This document shows, in pieces, positions 1 to 8,722 of a stretch of DNA of 64,000 bases. The DNA comes from Berkiella_A sp050252335 (GTDB lineage Bacteria > Pseudomonadota > Gammaproteobacteria > Berkiellales > Berkiellaceae): positions 1 to 64,000 of the forward strand of contig JBFWLB010000002.1 in the NCBI GenBank assembly GCA_050252335.1, in the 5' to 3' direction. A model generated the notes under the pieces. That model worked only from the letters and a program-made list of their open reading frames with translations. It was not told where the DNA came from and searched no databases. Positions within the stretch are counted from its first letter, which is position 1. Every line of letters begins with the position of its first letter. Position numbers and translations under genes: made by a program.

Positions 1-11
1 TTAATCTAGGT

Positions 12-257
12 TTATATTTTGCCTTTTCTCTTTTGTATAGTTGTGGATGACTTGCCATAATGAACAGGCTTGTTTCCTCGATGTTTTTTTTCCTGATTCC
101 GCTCTACTTTCTGTATATGTTTAGTTTCGCTATAGAGAAAGTTCAAATCCTTTTTTCTAGCGCTCTCTTCATCTTGCAGTGTTCGCCTTGGTTCTGGTCT
201 TGCCAAATCTGCTAACATTAAAAGTTGTAATTGAATCATGGGGCCATTATTTGCCAT
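12..257 (-). CDS. Small basic hypothetical protein, 81 aa
   Basis: No family recognised. The protein is strongly charged and basic in its second half, with no signal peptide or membrane segment. The start is supported by a good ribosome binding site (GAGGGA) about 8 bases upstream of the ATG. It is followed by the window edge, so its downstream partner cannot be seen. The size and basic C-terminus would fit a nucleic-acid-binding or secreted small protein, but nothing proves either. It is called real on the ribosome binding site alone. Confidence 0.5.
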   Translation of the reverse strand: MANNGPMIQLQLLMLADLARPEPRRTLQDEESARKKDLNFLYSETKHIQKVERNQEKKHRGNKPVHYGKSSTTIQKRKGKI

Positions 258-479
258 TATTTATTCCCTCATAGTTTATTATCACCTTGCTGCATAACGA
301 AGTTACTAGGCAACAAGGTTGTTTATTATTATTAACAGTCATATGCCTCAAAAAACATCCAATTAAAGCATAATTCTGTAATCACTCCAACATCACTTTT
401 ATGAAAGTTTTCCAACAAAATGCATTAATTCTGCTGTAATCAAGCACCTTTGTCATCAATTCTATTGTTGAGACAGCTG

Positions 480-1505
480 CTATTTATTCGTTGGGCTGCG
501 CCTCATTGAATCTGGCAACATCTTTCCAAATAATGGATTCATGTGGACTTGAATATCTTCTTTATCCCCTTTGATTGCTTGCTTCTTCGCTTTCACAGCA
601 GATATGTCAAAGAGCGGATTAATATTGAACTGAGGAGAATACACTGTTTGCGCCTCAGAAGAATCAGTGATGGTAAGTTGATTTAATCTACCTACCAGAT
701 CTTCTGCTAATATAAAATCATTTTCTAAAGTTGGCATACACAATATTGCTTGCATAAATGTTCTGCTAAACTTTGACTCTTTGGAAAGTTTGACAGCAAG
801 CGCTTCATGCTTTTTATAAGAAAATATCTGGTTTTGTAGCTTCAATGCAGTAAATAAGCTTGGCCCCAACAGCATTCCTAAAACAGAAGAAATTGATACC
901 TCAGGATCTGTATTTTCCTGCTCCCAGCGATGCATTATAATTTTGGCCAAGTCGATATAACTTTCAAAAGCTCGAGCAGATTTATCCGCCTTAATTTCTT
1001 TTAGTTTTTCAATAAAAGTAAAGACACAATCTACAATTTTTGTCGAATCAAATTCTCTGGCCTTAGCTATTTTTTTGAGCTTATTGCAAAATATTCGCCA
1101 ATATTTATCAACAGACGGATTACTTATATCTAATATATCGCCTTGGCGAAAAGACTCTTTAATGAGCCAACCCCATATTTTTGCTTTTTCTGTGTCTGTT
1201 ATCTCAAGCATGAGCTTTGCTAATGCAGATGTTGCTAATTCCTCTCTCTGCGCCGCAGTGGGCGAGGAATTGATTATGTAGCAGAAATGAAGCAACTGCT
1301 CCAAATATTCAGGTGAATCAAAAAATGCAAGCATTTTTTCTCTACACATATTCAGTAACTCAGTGTCAGGATCTTCTCTAAACAAACCTAAAGCTTTAGA
1401 ATTTTTTAAATAAAAGCCACTGTCTGGTGTAAATAATAGACGCGCAACTGTAAGCAGACGCGAAGCTTGACTTAAAGACCATTGATGAGGGACACCTACC
1501 ACCAT
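480..1505 (-). CDS. Hypothetical protein, possible RhoGAP-like fold
   Basis: A 341-aa, soluble, largely helical protein. Two segments resemble the RhoGAP domain. GLFRED at residues 40-45 matches the arginine-finger motif (GIFR in eukaryotic RhoGAPs), putting R43 in the finger position. About 170 residues later, LGMLLGPSLF at 209-218 resembles the conserved LAxVFGPxLL motif, again after a helical stretch (FESYIDLAKIIMHRW). The conserved Asn of the second motif is not present, so either activity is altered or the likeness is chance. The proline- and lysine-rich C-terminal tail (residues 285-341) is probably disordered. It stands alone, and the kinase gene diverges from it 230 bases away. If correct, it would be a translocated effector acting on host Rho GTPases; this is inference from two short motifs. 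Confidence 0.6.
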   Translation of the reverse strand: MVVGVPHQWSLSQASRLLTVARLLFTPDSGFYLKNSKALGLFREDPDTELLNMCREKMLAFFDSPEYLEQLLHFCYIINSSPTAAQREELATSALAKLMLEITDTEKAKIWGWLIKESFRQGDILDISNPSVDKYWRIFCNKLKKIAKAREFDSTKIVDCVFTFIEKLKEIKADKSARAFESYIDLAKIIMHRWEQENTDPEVSISSVLGMLLGPSLFTALKLQNQIFSYKKHEALAVKLSKESKFSRTFMQAILCMPTLENDFILAEDLVGRLNQLTITDSSEAQTVYSPQFNINPLFDISAVKAKKQAIKGDKEDIQVHMNPLFGKMLPDSMRRSPTNK

Positions 1506-1736
1506 AACATTTCTCTACATCACTTTTTAGTTAAGAACCATATATTACCGAAGTATTATTCATAAATAAATCAAATAGTTGAGAAAAATATTATTATGGC
1601 TGTCCTATAAAATAAGATTATTGCTAACGGTAGGACAATTTCAGCCGTTCATCCAAACATGTTTGTTAAATTACTTTTTTATATTTAGACTGCTTTGCAT
1701 TAAAAAAATATTCTAAAGTTATGAACTGAGGCACAC

Positions 1737-3266
1737 ATGTTAGGTAATAGTTTTTCAACGCAAGAAACAGAGCCATCGCTATTTTCTAAAATCTACAATT
1801 TTATAGCTGGCCCTACAGTGCCTCTCGTTCAAAAATCATTTGCAGCTGATTTTCAATCGTTCGCAATACAAAAATTTTCTCAAGTGCCTGTGCTAGACGA
1901 TCCTATGCTGATTGAAGAAGATACAAGAGCTAAAAAAAGATCACGATTTGAATTTCAAGCATCGCTAAAATCTCCTGACGAAGCTACAAACACTGCAAAA
2001 CGTATTCGACGAGAAGAACCTGCGCAAAAACAATTGATTGATATTGCAGAAAAGCCAATAAAAAAAATCAAAAGAAAACGCAAAATTGTTAGAACACCAG
2101 TTCGAAAAGAAATAGATCTCTTTTCTGCATTGGGTAGATTTGTTCAACGGTTGCGCAACAATGCAAATAAAAACGTTGTACCTGATCTGCTTGAAGATAT
2201 ATTCTTTCAAGACGATTTAAAAAATATTTTCGAGTATGTTATTAATTATGTGACTCGAAATGTGACCAAGCTGTCAAATCTAGTCAATGGAAAATCAATT
2301 CGCCTTAATAAAGGAACAACAAAATTAGCGAGAAATCTACAAATTTCAAAGTCCGCCTCAGGAAAATTAAGACTTTTTGTAGAGACGAATAGAAAATCTA
2401 AAATGGGAACAAAAGATCTCTCCAATGCATTGCTTGGCAAAGGAACGTTTAAAACGGTATTACGTTGTTATCAGCTTGATTCTGATATACCCAAAACCTG
2501 GGCATGCTCTAAAATTAAAAGCGAAATACGAGAAGCAATTTCCGAAGCTGAGCTTACCAATCAATTAGTGCATCCGCACATTGCGCATTTTGAAATTGGA
2601 ACTAGATATAAAAATGGAAAAAAAATAACGCTGTATTCTAAGTTGGCTATTGGTACTTTAGAAGATGTTATCAATGGAAACATTTCATGCTCACCAGAAG
2701 AAAAAGAAATTCTAATGATGCAAATCATGGATGCTGTTGCATTTACACACGCTAAAAATGTTGTGCATCAAGATATTAAACCACAAAATATTCTTATTTA
2801 TAGAGATAAATCAGGGGCGTTAGTGGCAAAGCTGAGTGATTTTGGTATTTCTGTTAAAAATAATCGCAATATTCATGCACCATTAAGTACACTGGGTTAT
2901 GAGTCCCCCCAAATTCTTGCCTATTATCAAGACAGGAATTCAGAACAATACAATTATTATTTTTCTAATTCGTTGAGAACACTTGGCAAAGATGTCTTCA
3001 ATCGTTTCAAAGATCAAATCATAGAACCAGGTAAAGCTTGTCCTTCTAATGATTGTTGGGCGCTTGGTGTGATGTATTATGAATTAATGCATGGCAAAAA
3101 ACCGACTATCTCCATAGTAACGTATGCGAAAAAAAGCGGCAATCCAATTATTGACGGCTTACTCCGTGTGCACGCAAATGACAGATTAGATAGCGCCACT
3201 GCTCTTGAACAGATTAAACAACGCTGCATGGCAAGCGAGCAATCCATGCGAATGAGTATGGGTTAA
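1737..3266 (+). CDS. Eukaryotic-type Ser/Thr protein kinase
   Basis: A 509-aa protein with a C-terminal protein kinase domain, about residues 228-495. Visible motifs: glycine loop GKGTFKTV at 234-241, ACSK with the presumptive ATP-binding lysine K259, catalytic loop HQDIKPQN at 344-351 (D346, K348, N351), DFG at 368-370, ESP at 389-391 in place of APE, and NDCWALGV at 438-445 as the DxW helix-F motif. All catalytic residues are present, so it should be active. The 230-residue N-terminal extension is unlike bacterial PASTA kinases: it has no membrane segment and carries basic clusters (KKRSR at 66-70 and a KKIKRKRK stretch at 109-116) resembling a nuclear localisation signal. It ends 2 bases from the convergent next gene. 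A translocated effector kinase is the likeliest role, by inference. Confidence 0.9.
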   Translation: MLGNSFSTQETEPSLFSKIYNFIAGPTVPLVQKSFAADFQSFAIQKFSQVPVLDDPMLIEEDTRAKKRSRFEFQASLKSPDEATNTAKRIRREEPAQKQLIDIAEKPIKKIKRKRKIVRTPVRKEIDLFSALGRFVQRLRNNANKNVVPDLLEDIFFQDDLKNIFEYVINYVTRNVTKLSNLVNGKSIRLNKGTTKLARNLQISKSASGKLRLFVETNRKSKMGTKDLSNALLGKGTFKTVLRCYQLDSDIPKTWACSKIKSEIREAISEAELTNQLVHPHIAHFEIGTRYKNGKKITLYSKLAIGTLEDVINGNISCSPEEKEILMMQIMDAVAFTHAKNVVHQDIKPQNILIYRDKSGALVAKLSDFGISVKNNRNIHAPLSTLGYESPQILAYYQDRNSEQYNYYFSNSLRTLGKDVFNRFKDQIIEPGKACPSNDCWALGVMYYELMHGKKPTISIVTYAKKSGNPIIDGLLRVHANDRLDSATALEQIKQRCMASEQSMRMSMG

Positions 3267-3268
3267 TA

Positions 3269-4891
3269 CTATACTTTGTTCACTTTTGCTGGTCGTAATT
3301 TTTTGCGTGCATAGTTAACGGCTAATCCAGCGGACAATGTTAAAACAAGCTGTCCAGCATAAGTGAACATCATTTGCAGAATCATTGTGTTTGCATCTAG
3401 ATATATTTGCCCATATAAATATTCATCTTGTACACGTTTATCACGCATATTTAGCTTCAATGCCATTTTAAGTTCATGAATATCTGGTTGGATTTTTTTT
3501 ATCCATTCTACTTTTAGATTTGCATCATCTAAAAATGTGATATGCGAATTTTCAGGATCAAACTCTGATAATTCTCTTAATTTATCTATGAGAGCAATAC
3601 TGTGTTTATTATAAATAAGATTGCTGTTTGCATAATATTGACCATTCAGTCGTGAAGGAGATACAACATCAAAGGGTTCAATAGAATGTACATAAGAACC
3701 ATATGTATTTAATCCAGGGGCAGATATTTCTATACCAGGATTTGTTTTGGATAAAAAACGATAAGTCGCTGTCGCCAAATTATCTTGATTACCATACAAT
3801 AAATAATCTATACCACTTTGAAAATAGTCTTTTACAGTAAAAACTAAATCTTCTTCTAGCAGTTTATTGTAATAAGGTAGTTTTGAGAAAGCACCTGTAG
3901 AACAAGAGCGAAAAGTAATTTTCGATCTCTCATGCATATATTGTGGCAGGCAATGCAGTTGCTTTCGAATATTTTTGGCAGTCAACTTAGGATCGTTATC
4001 CCCCATATTTCGACTAAATTCTACATAATAAGTAGAACCATGCCCTTCAATGCTTATAAAATCAAATTTTTTACCTCTATAATCGGTAAAAAGTATTTTA
4101 CATATTTGCTCTGCACTGCTAATTGGCTCCCGATACAATCTATATCCTTGCTGATATAAGGAAGCCTCATTAAATCTATTTACATGACCATCAGCAGCAA
4201 AAACACCTTCAGGATCATTGGCGGTAACGAACTGAATTGCTTTCGGTTTAGGTAATATACTTCCCTTGAGATTTTCATATTTTTTCATTTGCTTAAATGT
4301 AAATTGTAATGGCTCTGTAGCATGTATAAGTACACGCTCATATACATTTTTTATTGTTCTGCAAGTTGTATCTACAGCCCCTTGTACAACAGAATTTAAT
4401 CTTTGTCGCATGCTTGAAAAGTGTCCATCGATACTGTTTATCGATGCATGCCAAAATGAATGAAGAGGGTTGGGATCAGAAGAAAAATTATCTTGCTGCT
4501 GTGGCGTCGTTTCTCGGATAACCAGTGCATTTGTTTGTATATTATCTTCATTTTCTGTGCCCTCTTCCATGTCCACGGTGTCATATTCTTCAAAATAAGA
4601 AGCGCTTTGGACGGAAGAATAACCATCATCTGTGCACGCACGTGTTCCAATCATATGCCCTAACTGCACACCAAACGCATAACCAATATTATTGGCTCGC
4701 CACTCCATAAGGGCAGCAATGTTATTTAATCTAGCTTGAAATTCTTCTGCAGACATATCATGAGATGTAATCGCAGGACTTGATAAAGTAGCCATAACAC
4801 TGGGTAGCTGAGAATAAGAGTGGTTAAAGGCAACAAGTTGTGTGTCTGTTGTATGGGGGGGTGTATTGGCTAAAGATGCATTTGAAATCAT
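3269..4891 (-). CDS. Hypothetical protein with clan CD-like cysteine protease motifs and C-terminal membrane segment
   Basis: A 540-aa protein of no firmly recognised family. The central part, about residues 215-390, holds FISIEGHGST (H284, G285) and, after a helix LTAKNIRKQL, the strand ITFRSCSTG (C330). A hydrophobic strand ending in His-Gly, followed about 45 residues later by a strand ending in (S/A)-Cys, is the hallmark of clan CD peptidases such as C80/MARTX CPD, gingipains and caspases. The LTA-helix-LP segment is especially like C80. A hydrophobic segment at about 503-525 followed by RKKLRPAK looks like a C-terminal membrane anchor. The first 210 residues are low in recognisable features. 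It may be a membrane-anchored effector or a self-cleaving protein. The fold call needs a structure prediction. Confidence 0.65.
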   Translation of the reverse strand: MISNASLANTPPHTTDTQLVAFNHSYSQLPSVMATLSSPAITSHDMSAEEFQARLNNIAALMEWRANNIGYAFGVQLGHMIGTRACTDDGYSSVQSASYFEEYDTVDMEEGTENEDNIQTNALVIRETTPQQQDNFSSDPNPLHSFWHASINSIDGHFSSMRQRLNSVVQGAVDTTCRTIKNVYERVLIHATEPLQFTFKQMKKYENLKGSILPKPKAIQFVTANDPEGVFAADGHVNRFNEASLYQQGYRLYREPISSAEQICKILFTDYRGKKFDFISIEGHGSTYYVEFSRNMGDNDPKLTAKNIRKQLHCLPQYMHERSKITFRSCSTGAFSKLPYYNKLLEEDLVFTVKDYFQSGIDYLLYGNQDNLATATYRFLSKTNPGIEISAPGLNTYGSYVHSIEPFDVVSPSRLNGQYYANSNLIYNKHSIALIDKLRELSEFDPENSHITFLDDANLKVEWIKKIQPDIHELKMALKLNMRDKRVQDEYLYGQIYLDANTMILQMMFTYAGQLVLTLSAGLAVNYARKKLRPAKVNKV

Positions 4892-5121
4892 AGTATAAAG
4901 TTATTTAAGCAATCGGGTTTGTAATCTTACTAACAATGCTATTTAAGATCAATGAAAGAATCACATAATTCGCCTGTTTATGGATAAGCCATTGTGTGTA
5001 TAATCACTTAAACAACAATAATTCTTGCTATTCTGTTCAGTAGTCAAAAAGGCATTTATATGCTTTCATTTAAATACACATTTGATCTTGCAACCATTCG
5101 AATGATAAGAGGCTTATAAGG

Positions 5122-5556
5122 ATGTTACAAAGTCATCACCCACTCTCAGCAGCCATTGAACATTTAAAATCTTTTCAAAAATACGGTGAATTTAAAGCGC
5201 TTGTGGTTTATTTGTTGCAGCATATTCATCCAAATTTGACAGCTGATGCGTTTAATGAGCGTATTGAAGAAATTAAACCATCTGCACAGCGTACATGGCT
5301 CGATAAAAATTTAGGTTCAGCGTTCATACGAGCGGCTGAAGATGTAGCAAGATGCTTAAGCGTATATAGAGAGGGTTTTCTTGCTTCTGAATCTGAGAAT
5401 AAAGCTATTGTCCCTAGCTATAAAAATAACCAGGCGAAGCTTAGATTAAACTCCAGTTCCGAAACAACACCACTGCTAGCAGAATCTTCTACAGAAGATT
5501 ACGCTCTTTTGGGCGATAGCAAGAAAAACAAAAAGCGATCTTCAGATCTATTTTAA
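5122..5556 (+). CDS. Small hypothetical protein with sorting-signal-like tail
   Basis: A 144-aa soluble protein preceded by AGAGG about 10 bases before the ATG. Residues 1-90 are predicted helical, and the last 50 are Ser/Glu/Lys-rich and probably disordered. The tail carries ETTPLL (residues 114-119), which fits the eukaryotic acidic dileucine signal [DE]xxxL[LI], and YALL (127-130), which fits YxxPhi. Both bind clathrin adaptors in host cells. Such short motifs occur by chance, so a host-trafficking role is speculative. A terminator follows directly. No family is recognised. Confidence 0.6.
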   Translation: MLQSHHPLSAAIEHLKSFQKYGEFKALVVYLLQHIHPNLTADAFNERIEEIKPSAQRTWLDKNLGSAFIRAAEDVARCLSVYREGFLASESENKAIVPSYKNNQAKLRLNSSSETTPLLAESSTEDYALLGDSKKNKKRSSDLF

Positions 5557-5564
5557 ATTTGAAA

Positions 5565-5598
5565 GCTTTATCGAAGGCGATAAAGCGGTATTTTTTTT
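5565..5598 (+). terminator. Rho-independent terminator
   Basis: A 9-bp perfect stem (GCTTTATCG / CGATAAAGC) with a 4-base loop is followed by GGTA and eight T on the plus strand. It lies 8 bases after the stop of the 144-aa gene and overlaps the 3' end of hipA, so it may also end hipA transcription from the other side. Confidence 0.8.
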
Positions 5599-6797
5599 AA
5601 ATGGGTATTGATTATTTTCTTTAGATCTTTTGAAAGCCCTAAATCATTTATATTCTTCCAATGTTCTTGAAAATTTTCAATCGTTTCCATTGTGGTATCT
5701 AGTATAAGCTTTTTAGGCACACCAACCTTCGCAGAAAATCGATTTAATTGCTCAACTGTTAAAGAATCAAAAGCTTTTGAATCTACAAATTTAAGCGCAA
5801 ACTCATCATCTCTAATATAAGGAATCGTAGAAAGAAAATCATAAGCGGGCGCTAGTGCTGCTGTACGCCCATCTGGATAAATAATAGACCAATTTTTTAC
5901 ATGCATATCTGCGTTGCCTATCAATGCATTGAAAATAAATCGACGCATAAATTCAACAATACCCACCTCTCCCATTTCAACCCAAATCACTTCAGCAATA
6001 TTGCGATAGTTCGCTGCACTATATTTTTTTTCTGGATAAACAGAAAAAATTTGAGCGAAGTCTTCAATATGAATGCCCCTGCCATCTTCTGTTCTATCAA
6101 AACGTTTAATGGCATAAGCATGCCTGCCAGCTTGCTCAATACCTTTGGGAAGACCGACAATTTTGTCCAAAGGAACTAGCATTGTTTCTGGTACATCGAT
6201 CCCTATGCGTCTTGCTAGTTCCATCATAACAAATTCATTTTCAGGCACCCCCTTAAAATGTGTATCTGGTAGTTTTACGATCCAAGAACCACCAATCCCA
6301 TCAACAGGAATAGTTAAGCCACCTCGTGCTTTTTTTATGCAAGAAAACTTGAGCTGAACACCTGCCAAAGAAAAACGTAGCACTCTTTCATCTTGGGTAA
6401 TATGCTTGCGCTTTTCTTGCATACGAGAGACTTCTTTAGGTAGCGCATCTTTATCAACGGGCAACACTTTAATAGCACCTGGTAGATCTTGTCCAAGCAT
6501 CCACAATAAAAAGAATTCTCGTTCAGATTTTACAAGTGCGCGCTCTGCAAGATACTCACGCATCCGTCCTTCTGGTAATAAATTAGAGAAAAAAGCTGGC
6601 AATCGTGTTTGGGTTGGCCTTGTATGGCTAATCAATCCGCCTAGCTTATCCTTGTAAGATAAGCTTAAGGTTGAGCGCATTGGATCACTTATGTAATCTT
6701 CATTAAAGACAAACAGATTTCTATCATCTGGAAGCTGGGCTAAAGTACCAATCTCTTTATCATGCAGCATAATGCGTAAGACGATCAACGCTGACAC
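5568..6797 (-). CDS. hipA: HipA-family serine/threonine kinase toxin
   Basis: Toxin of a type II toxin-antitoxin module. The family phosphorylates translation factors (GltX in E. coli) and drives persistence. At 409 aa it is full length. Residues 1-110 are the HipA N-terminal subdomain. The P-loop-like SLAGVQLK is at 143-150, the ATP lysine in WIVKLP at K175, the catalytic loop GNADMHVKN at 294-302 (D297, N302), and the metal-binding Asp in APAYDF at D320. The start is a GTG 5 bases after the hipB stop, so the two are translationally linked. All catalytic residues seem intact. Confidence 0.95.
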   Translation of the reverse strand: MSALIVLRIMLHDKEIGTLAQLPDDRNLFVFNEDYISDPMRSTLSLSYKDKLGGLISHTRPTQTRLPAFFSNLLPEGRMREYLAERALVKSEREFFLLWMLGQDLPGAIKVLPVDKDALPKEVSRMQEKRKHITQDERVLRFSLAGVQLKFSCIKKARGGLTIPVDGIGGSWIVKLPDTHFKGVPENEFVMMELARRIGIDVPETMLVPLDKIVGLPKGIEQAGRHAYAIKRFDRTEDGRGIHIEDFAQIFSVYPEKKYSAANYRNIAEVIWVEMGEVGIVEFMRRFIFNALIGNADMHVKNWSIIYPDGRTAALAPAYDFLSTIPYIRDDEFALKFVDSKAFDSLTVEQLNRFSAKVGVPKKLILDTTMETIENFQEHWKNINDLGLSKDLKKIINTHLKKIPLYRLR

Positions 6798-6802
6798 CTT
6801 GT

Positions 6803-7123
6803 TTACTCCTCATCCATATCATTTAAACGATAGGCAGGAACAGGCATATTCTTTTTATTGATATCTACCGAAGCTCTATTTTGGTTTAACGCTTTTACCG
6901 TCGTTATCAACGGACGAGGAATCAGCATCAGTTCAAGATCAAGCGTACGTGCAATTTCAATAAGGCTGGATGTTTGCAAATCAACATTTGCATTTTCTAT
7001 TTTTGAGATATGGCTTTGTGGAACACCTACTTTAGCGCTTAGTGCGCGCTGGCTAAGCCCCTTAGCTTCCCTGGCATGTCGCAATGTCTCTGCCAAGTAT
7101 TCTAGTGCAGGCACATGATTCAT
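6803..7123 (-). CDS. hipB: HipB-family antitoxin, XRE-type HTH
   Basis: A 106-aa antitoxin and autorepressor of the hip module. The helix-turn-helix spans about residues 13-65, with LSQRALSAKVGVPQSHISKI as the core HTH. The C-terminal 35 residues are probably the flexible tail that contacts HipA. It is first in the operon with hipA 5 bases downstream. Three copies of an 18-bp palindrome lie directly upstream and are the expected operators. Confidence 0.93.
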   Translation of the reverse strand: MNHVPALEYLAETLRHAREAKGLSQRALSAKVGVPQSHISKIENANVDLQTSSLIEIARTLDLELMLIPRPLITTVKALNQNRASVDINKKNMPVPAYRLNDMDEE

Positions 7124-7156
7124 TTGATGCTCTTTAATATATCAGTTTACTTATTT

Positions 7157-7174
7157 GATATATTATAGTATATC
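7157..7174. promoter_or_regulatory. hip operator copy 1
   Basis: GATATATTATAGTATATC, a near-perfect palindrome 33 bases upstream of the hipB start. It is identical to the copy at 7226 and the exact reverse complement of the copy at 7195. Position and repetition fit HipB autoregulation. Confidence 0.8.
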
Positions 7175-7194
7175 AACAAAAAAATCAAACAAAT

Positions 7195-7212
7195 GATATA
7201 CTATAATATATC
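7195..7212. promoter_or_regulatory. hip operator copy 2
   Basis: GATATACTATAATATATC, the exact reverse complement of copies 1 and 3. It is 20 bases beyond copy 1, which gives a centre-to-centre spacing of 38 bases. Confidence 0.8.
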
Positions 7213-7225
7213 AGAAAACATGTTC

Positions 7226-7243
7226 GATATATTATAGTATATC
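7226..7243. promoter_or_regulatory. hip operator copy 3
   Basis: GATATATTATAGTATATC, identical to copy 1. It is 31 bases centre to centre from copy 2 and ends 10 bases before the 3' end of the neighbouring MFS pseudogene. Confidence 0.78.
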
Positions 7244-7252
7244 TATGGTAGG

Positions 7253-8511
7253 CTATTTTCTATCTTGCTTCTTTTTCTTCTCTTTTTTCTTTTTCTCAGG
7301 ATACACAGCCACATTATGAAATACTTTGGGCGCATCCGCCCCTTCATGGAGGGCATTTACTTTAGCTTGCAAGGGGAGATCGGCATTACTCACACGCTCA
7401 TGGTGGTGTATATGTGCTGCCCAACTGTCTTCCAAAAAATATTCTGTAAAATGACCTTGTTTCTCTGTATCTTCAAAAAGCCCCCAATGATGGGCACCGC
7501 TACGCAATCGTACATTTTTTAGCTCATAAATTGCCTTGATAAATTCATGTCTATGTTGAGGTGCAACTTGATAAGCAACTGTAATCATCACTGGCCCTTT
7601 ATCGTAACGCACATTTTCATGTACAACGGGTACAGGCCAATGCTCTGAGGGGGTTAAATCAAGCATAGCGCCTTGCTGAAGTTTGACTCGATAAATGCAA
7701 GCAATAAAAACAATGCTGCTGAGAGCGGACGCTAACATGGTTATTTGAATAGAGGTTACACCCGCAAGCCATCCCCAAAAAGAATTAGCACAAAACATAA
7801 AACCTAAGGCATGTAACATTGTTGCTTTCAGTGGTGTGCTATGAAAAGCATAGCGAACGCCAGCTTTCATTGCATGCCATACACGTTCTGGAGGCGTTTT
7901 TTTAGGGGTATAGGGTAAATATTTTTTGCACCATAACAATGCTGAAATGATCACAACATAAGATAGCGCATTCGCAAAAAAAGGCGATGCCATATTATGA
8001 CCTGTAATCATAATACCAGCCAATGCTGGCCCTATCGCTCGACTCACATTAATACTAATACCACTTAAAGCAACAGCTTCTGGCAAGTTTTCCTTGGGGA
8101 CAAGTGCTGGCATAACTGCCTGCCAAGCTGGCGCCATAAAAGCCGTTCCTGCCCCCATTAAAAGCGTTAATATAAGCAGAAGACTGGGATTGATATAGTC
8201 TTGCCAAACCAGCAAAGCAAATAGCATTGCTGTTACACCCATATATGTATTAACAATCAGTAGTATGGTTCTACGATGGAAAATATCAGCCAAAGCACCC
8301 GCGGGCAATGCAAAGAAAAAGACAGGTAAAGTAGTAGCTGTTTGCACCAAAGAGACCATAAATGGCGAAGCAGATAAAGTAGCCATTAACCAGCTCGCGC
8401 CTACCGAATGCATCCAGGTACCAATATTAGAAAAAAGTGCCGCTAACCATAAAATAGTAAAGGCTTGGTATTGAAAAGGCGTAAATGCAGAATTTTTTTG
8501 TCGGCTAGCAT
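7253..8511 (-). pseudogene. MFS transporter (MFS_3/EntS-like), frameshifted and internally deleted
   Basis: Resembles the MFS_3 family of about 500-540 aa, which has a C-terminal antibiotic-monooxygenase-like domain. An open frame runs only from an internal ATG at 8413 (386 aa), but the homologous first helix continues upstream in frame with no start codon. A proper start (ATG at 8511, with AGGA 10 bases before it) reads MLADKK and then leaves this frame in a run of seven A (plus-strand T run 8493-8499). Eight A would join it to NSAFTPFQYQAFTILW and the rest. In addition, after YAFHSTPLKATMLHALGFMF the protein jumps to WLAGVTSIQIT, skipping roughly the region of helices 7-10 (estimated 110-130 residues from memory of the family). 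The C-terminal domain is intact. It is probably inactive; a slippage-rescued product would still lack the helices. Confidence 0.75.
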
Positions 8512-8722
8512 AAAATGATTATCCTATTTCACCGCAGGCGAGCACCACGCAAAATACCGCGTCTCACGATGTTTGCGCGCTAGCTATTCCGTCTTTAATC
8601 TCAATAATCTGCTATCTATAGGTTAGTATACTATTCCGTTTCATAGAGTCTATGAGAATATGAGAAAAAGAAGCATTCATCAGCCTCTTTGAAAGTACTG
8701 TATTAATTATAAGGCAAAGTGC

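Noticed and set aside
8265..8474. 69-codon plus-strand frame inside the MFS pseudogene
   Set aside because: It is the antisense shadow of a region with clear MFS homology on the minus strand.
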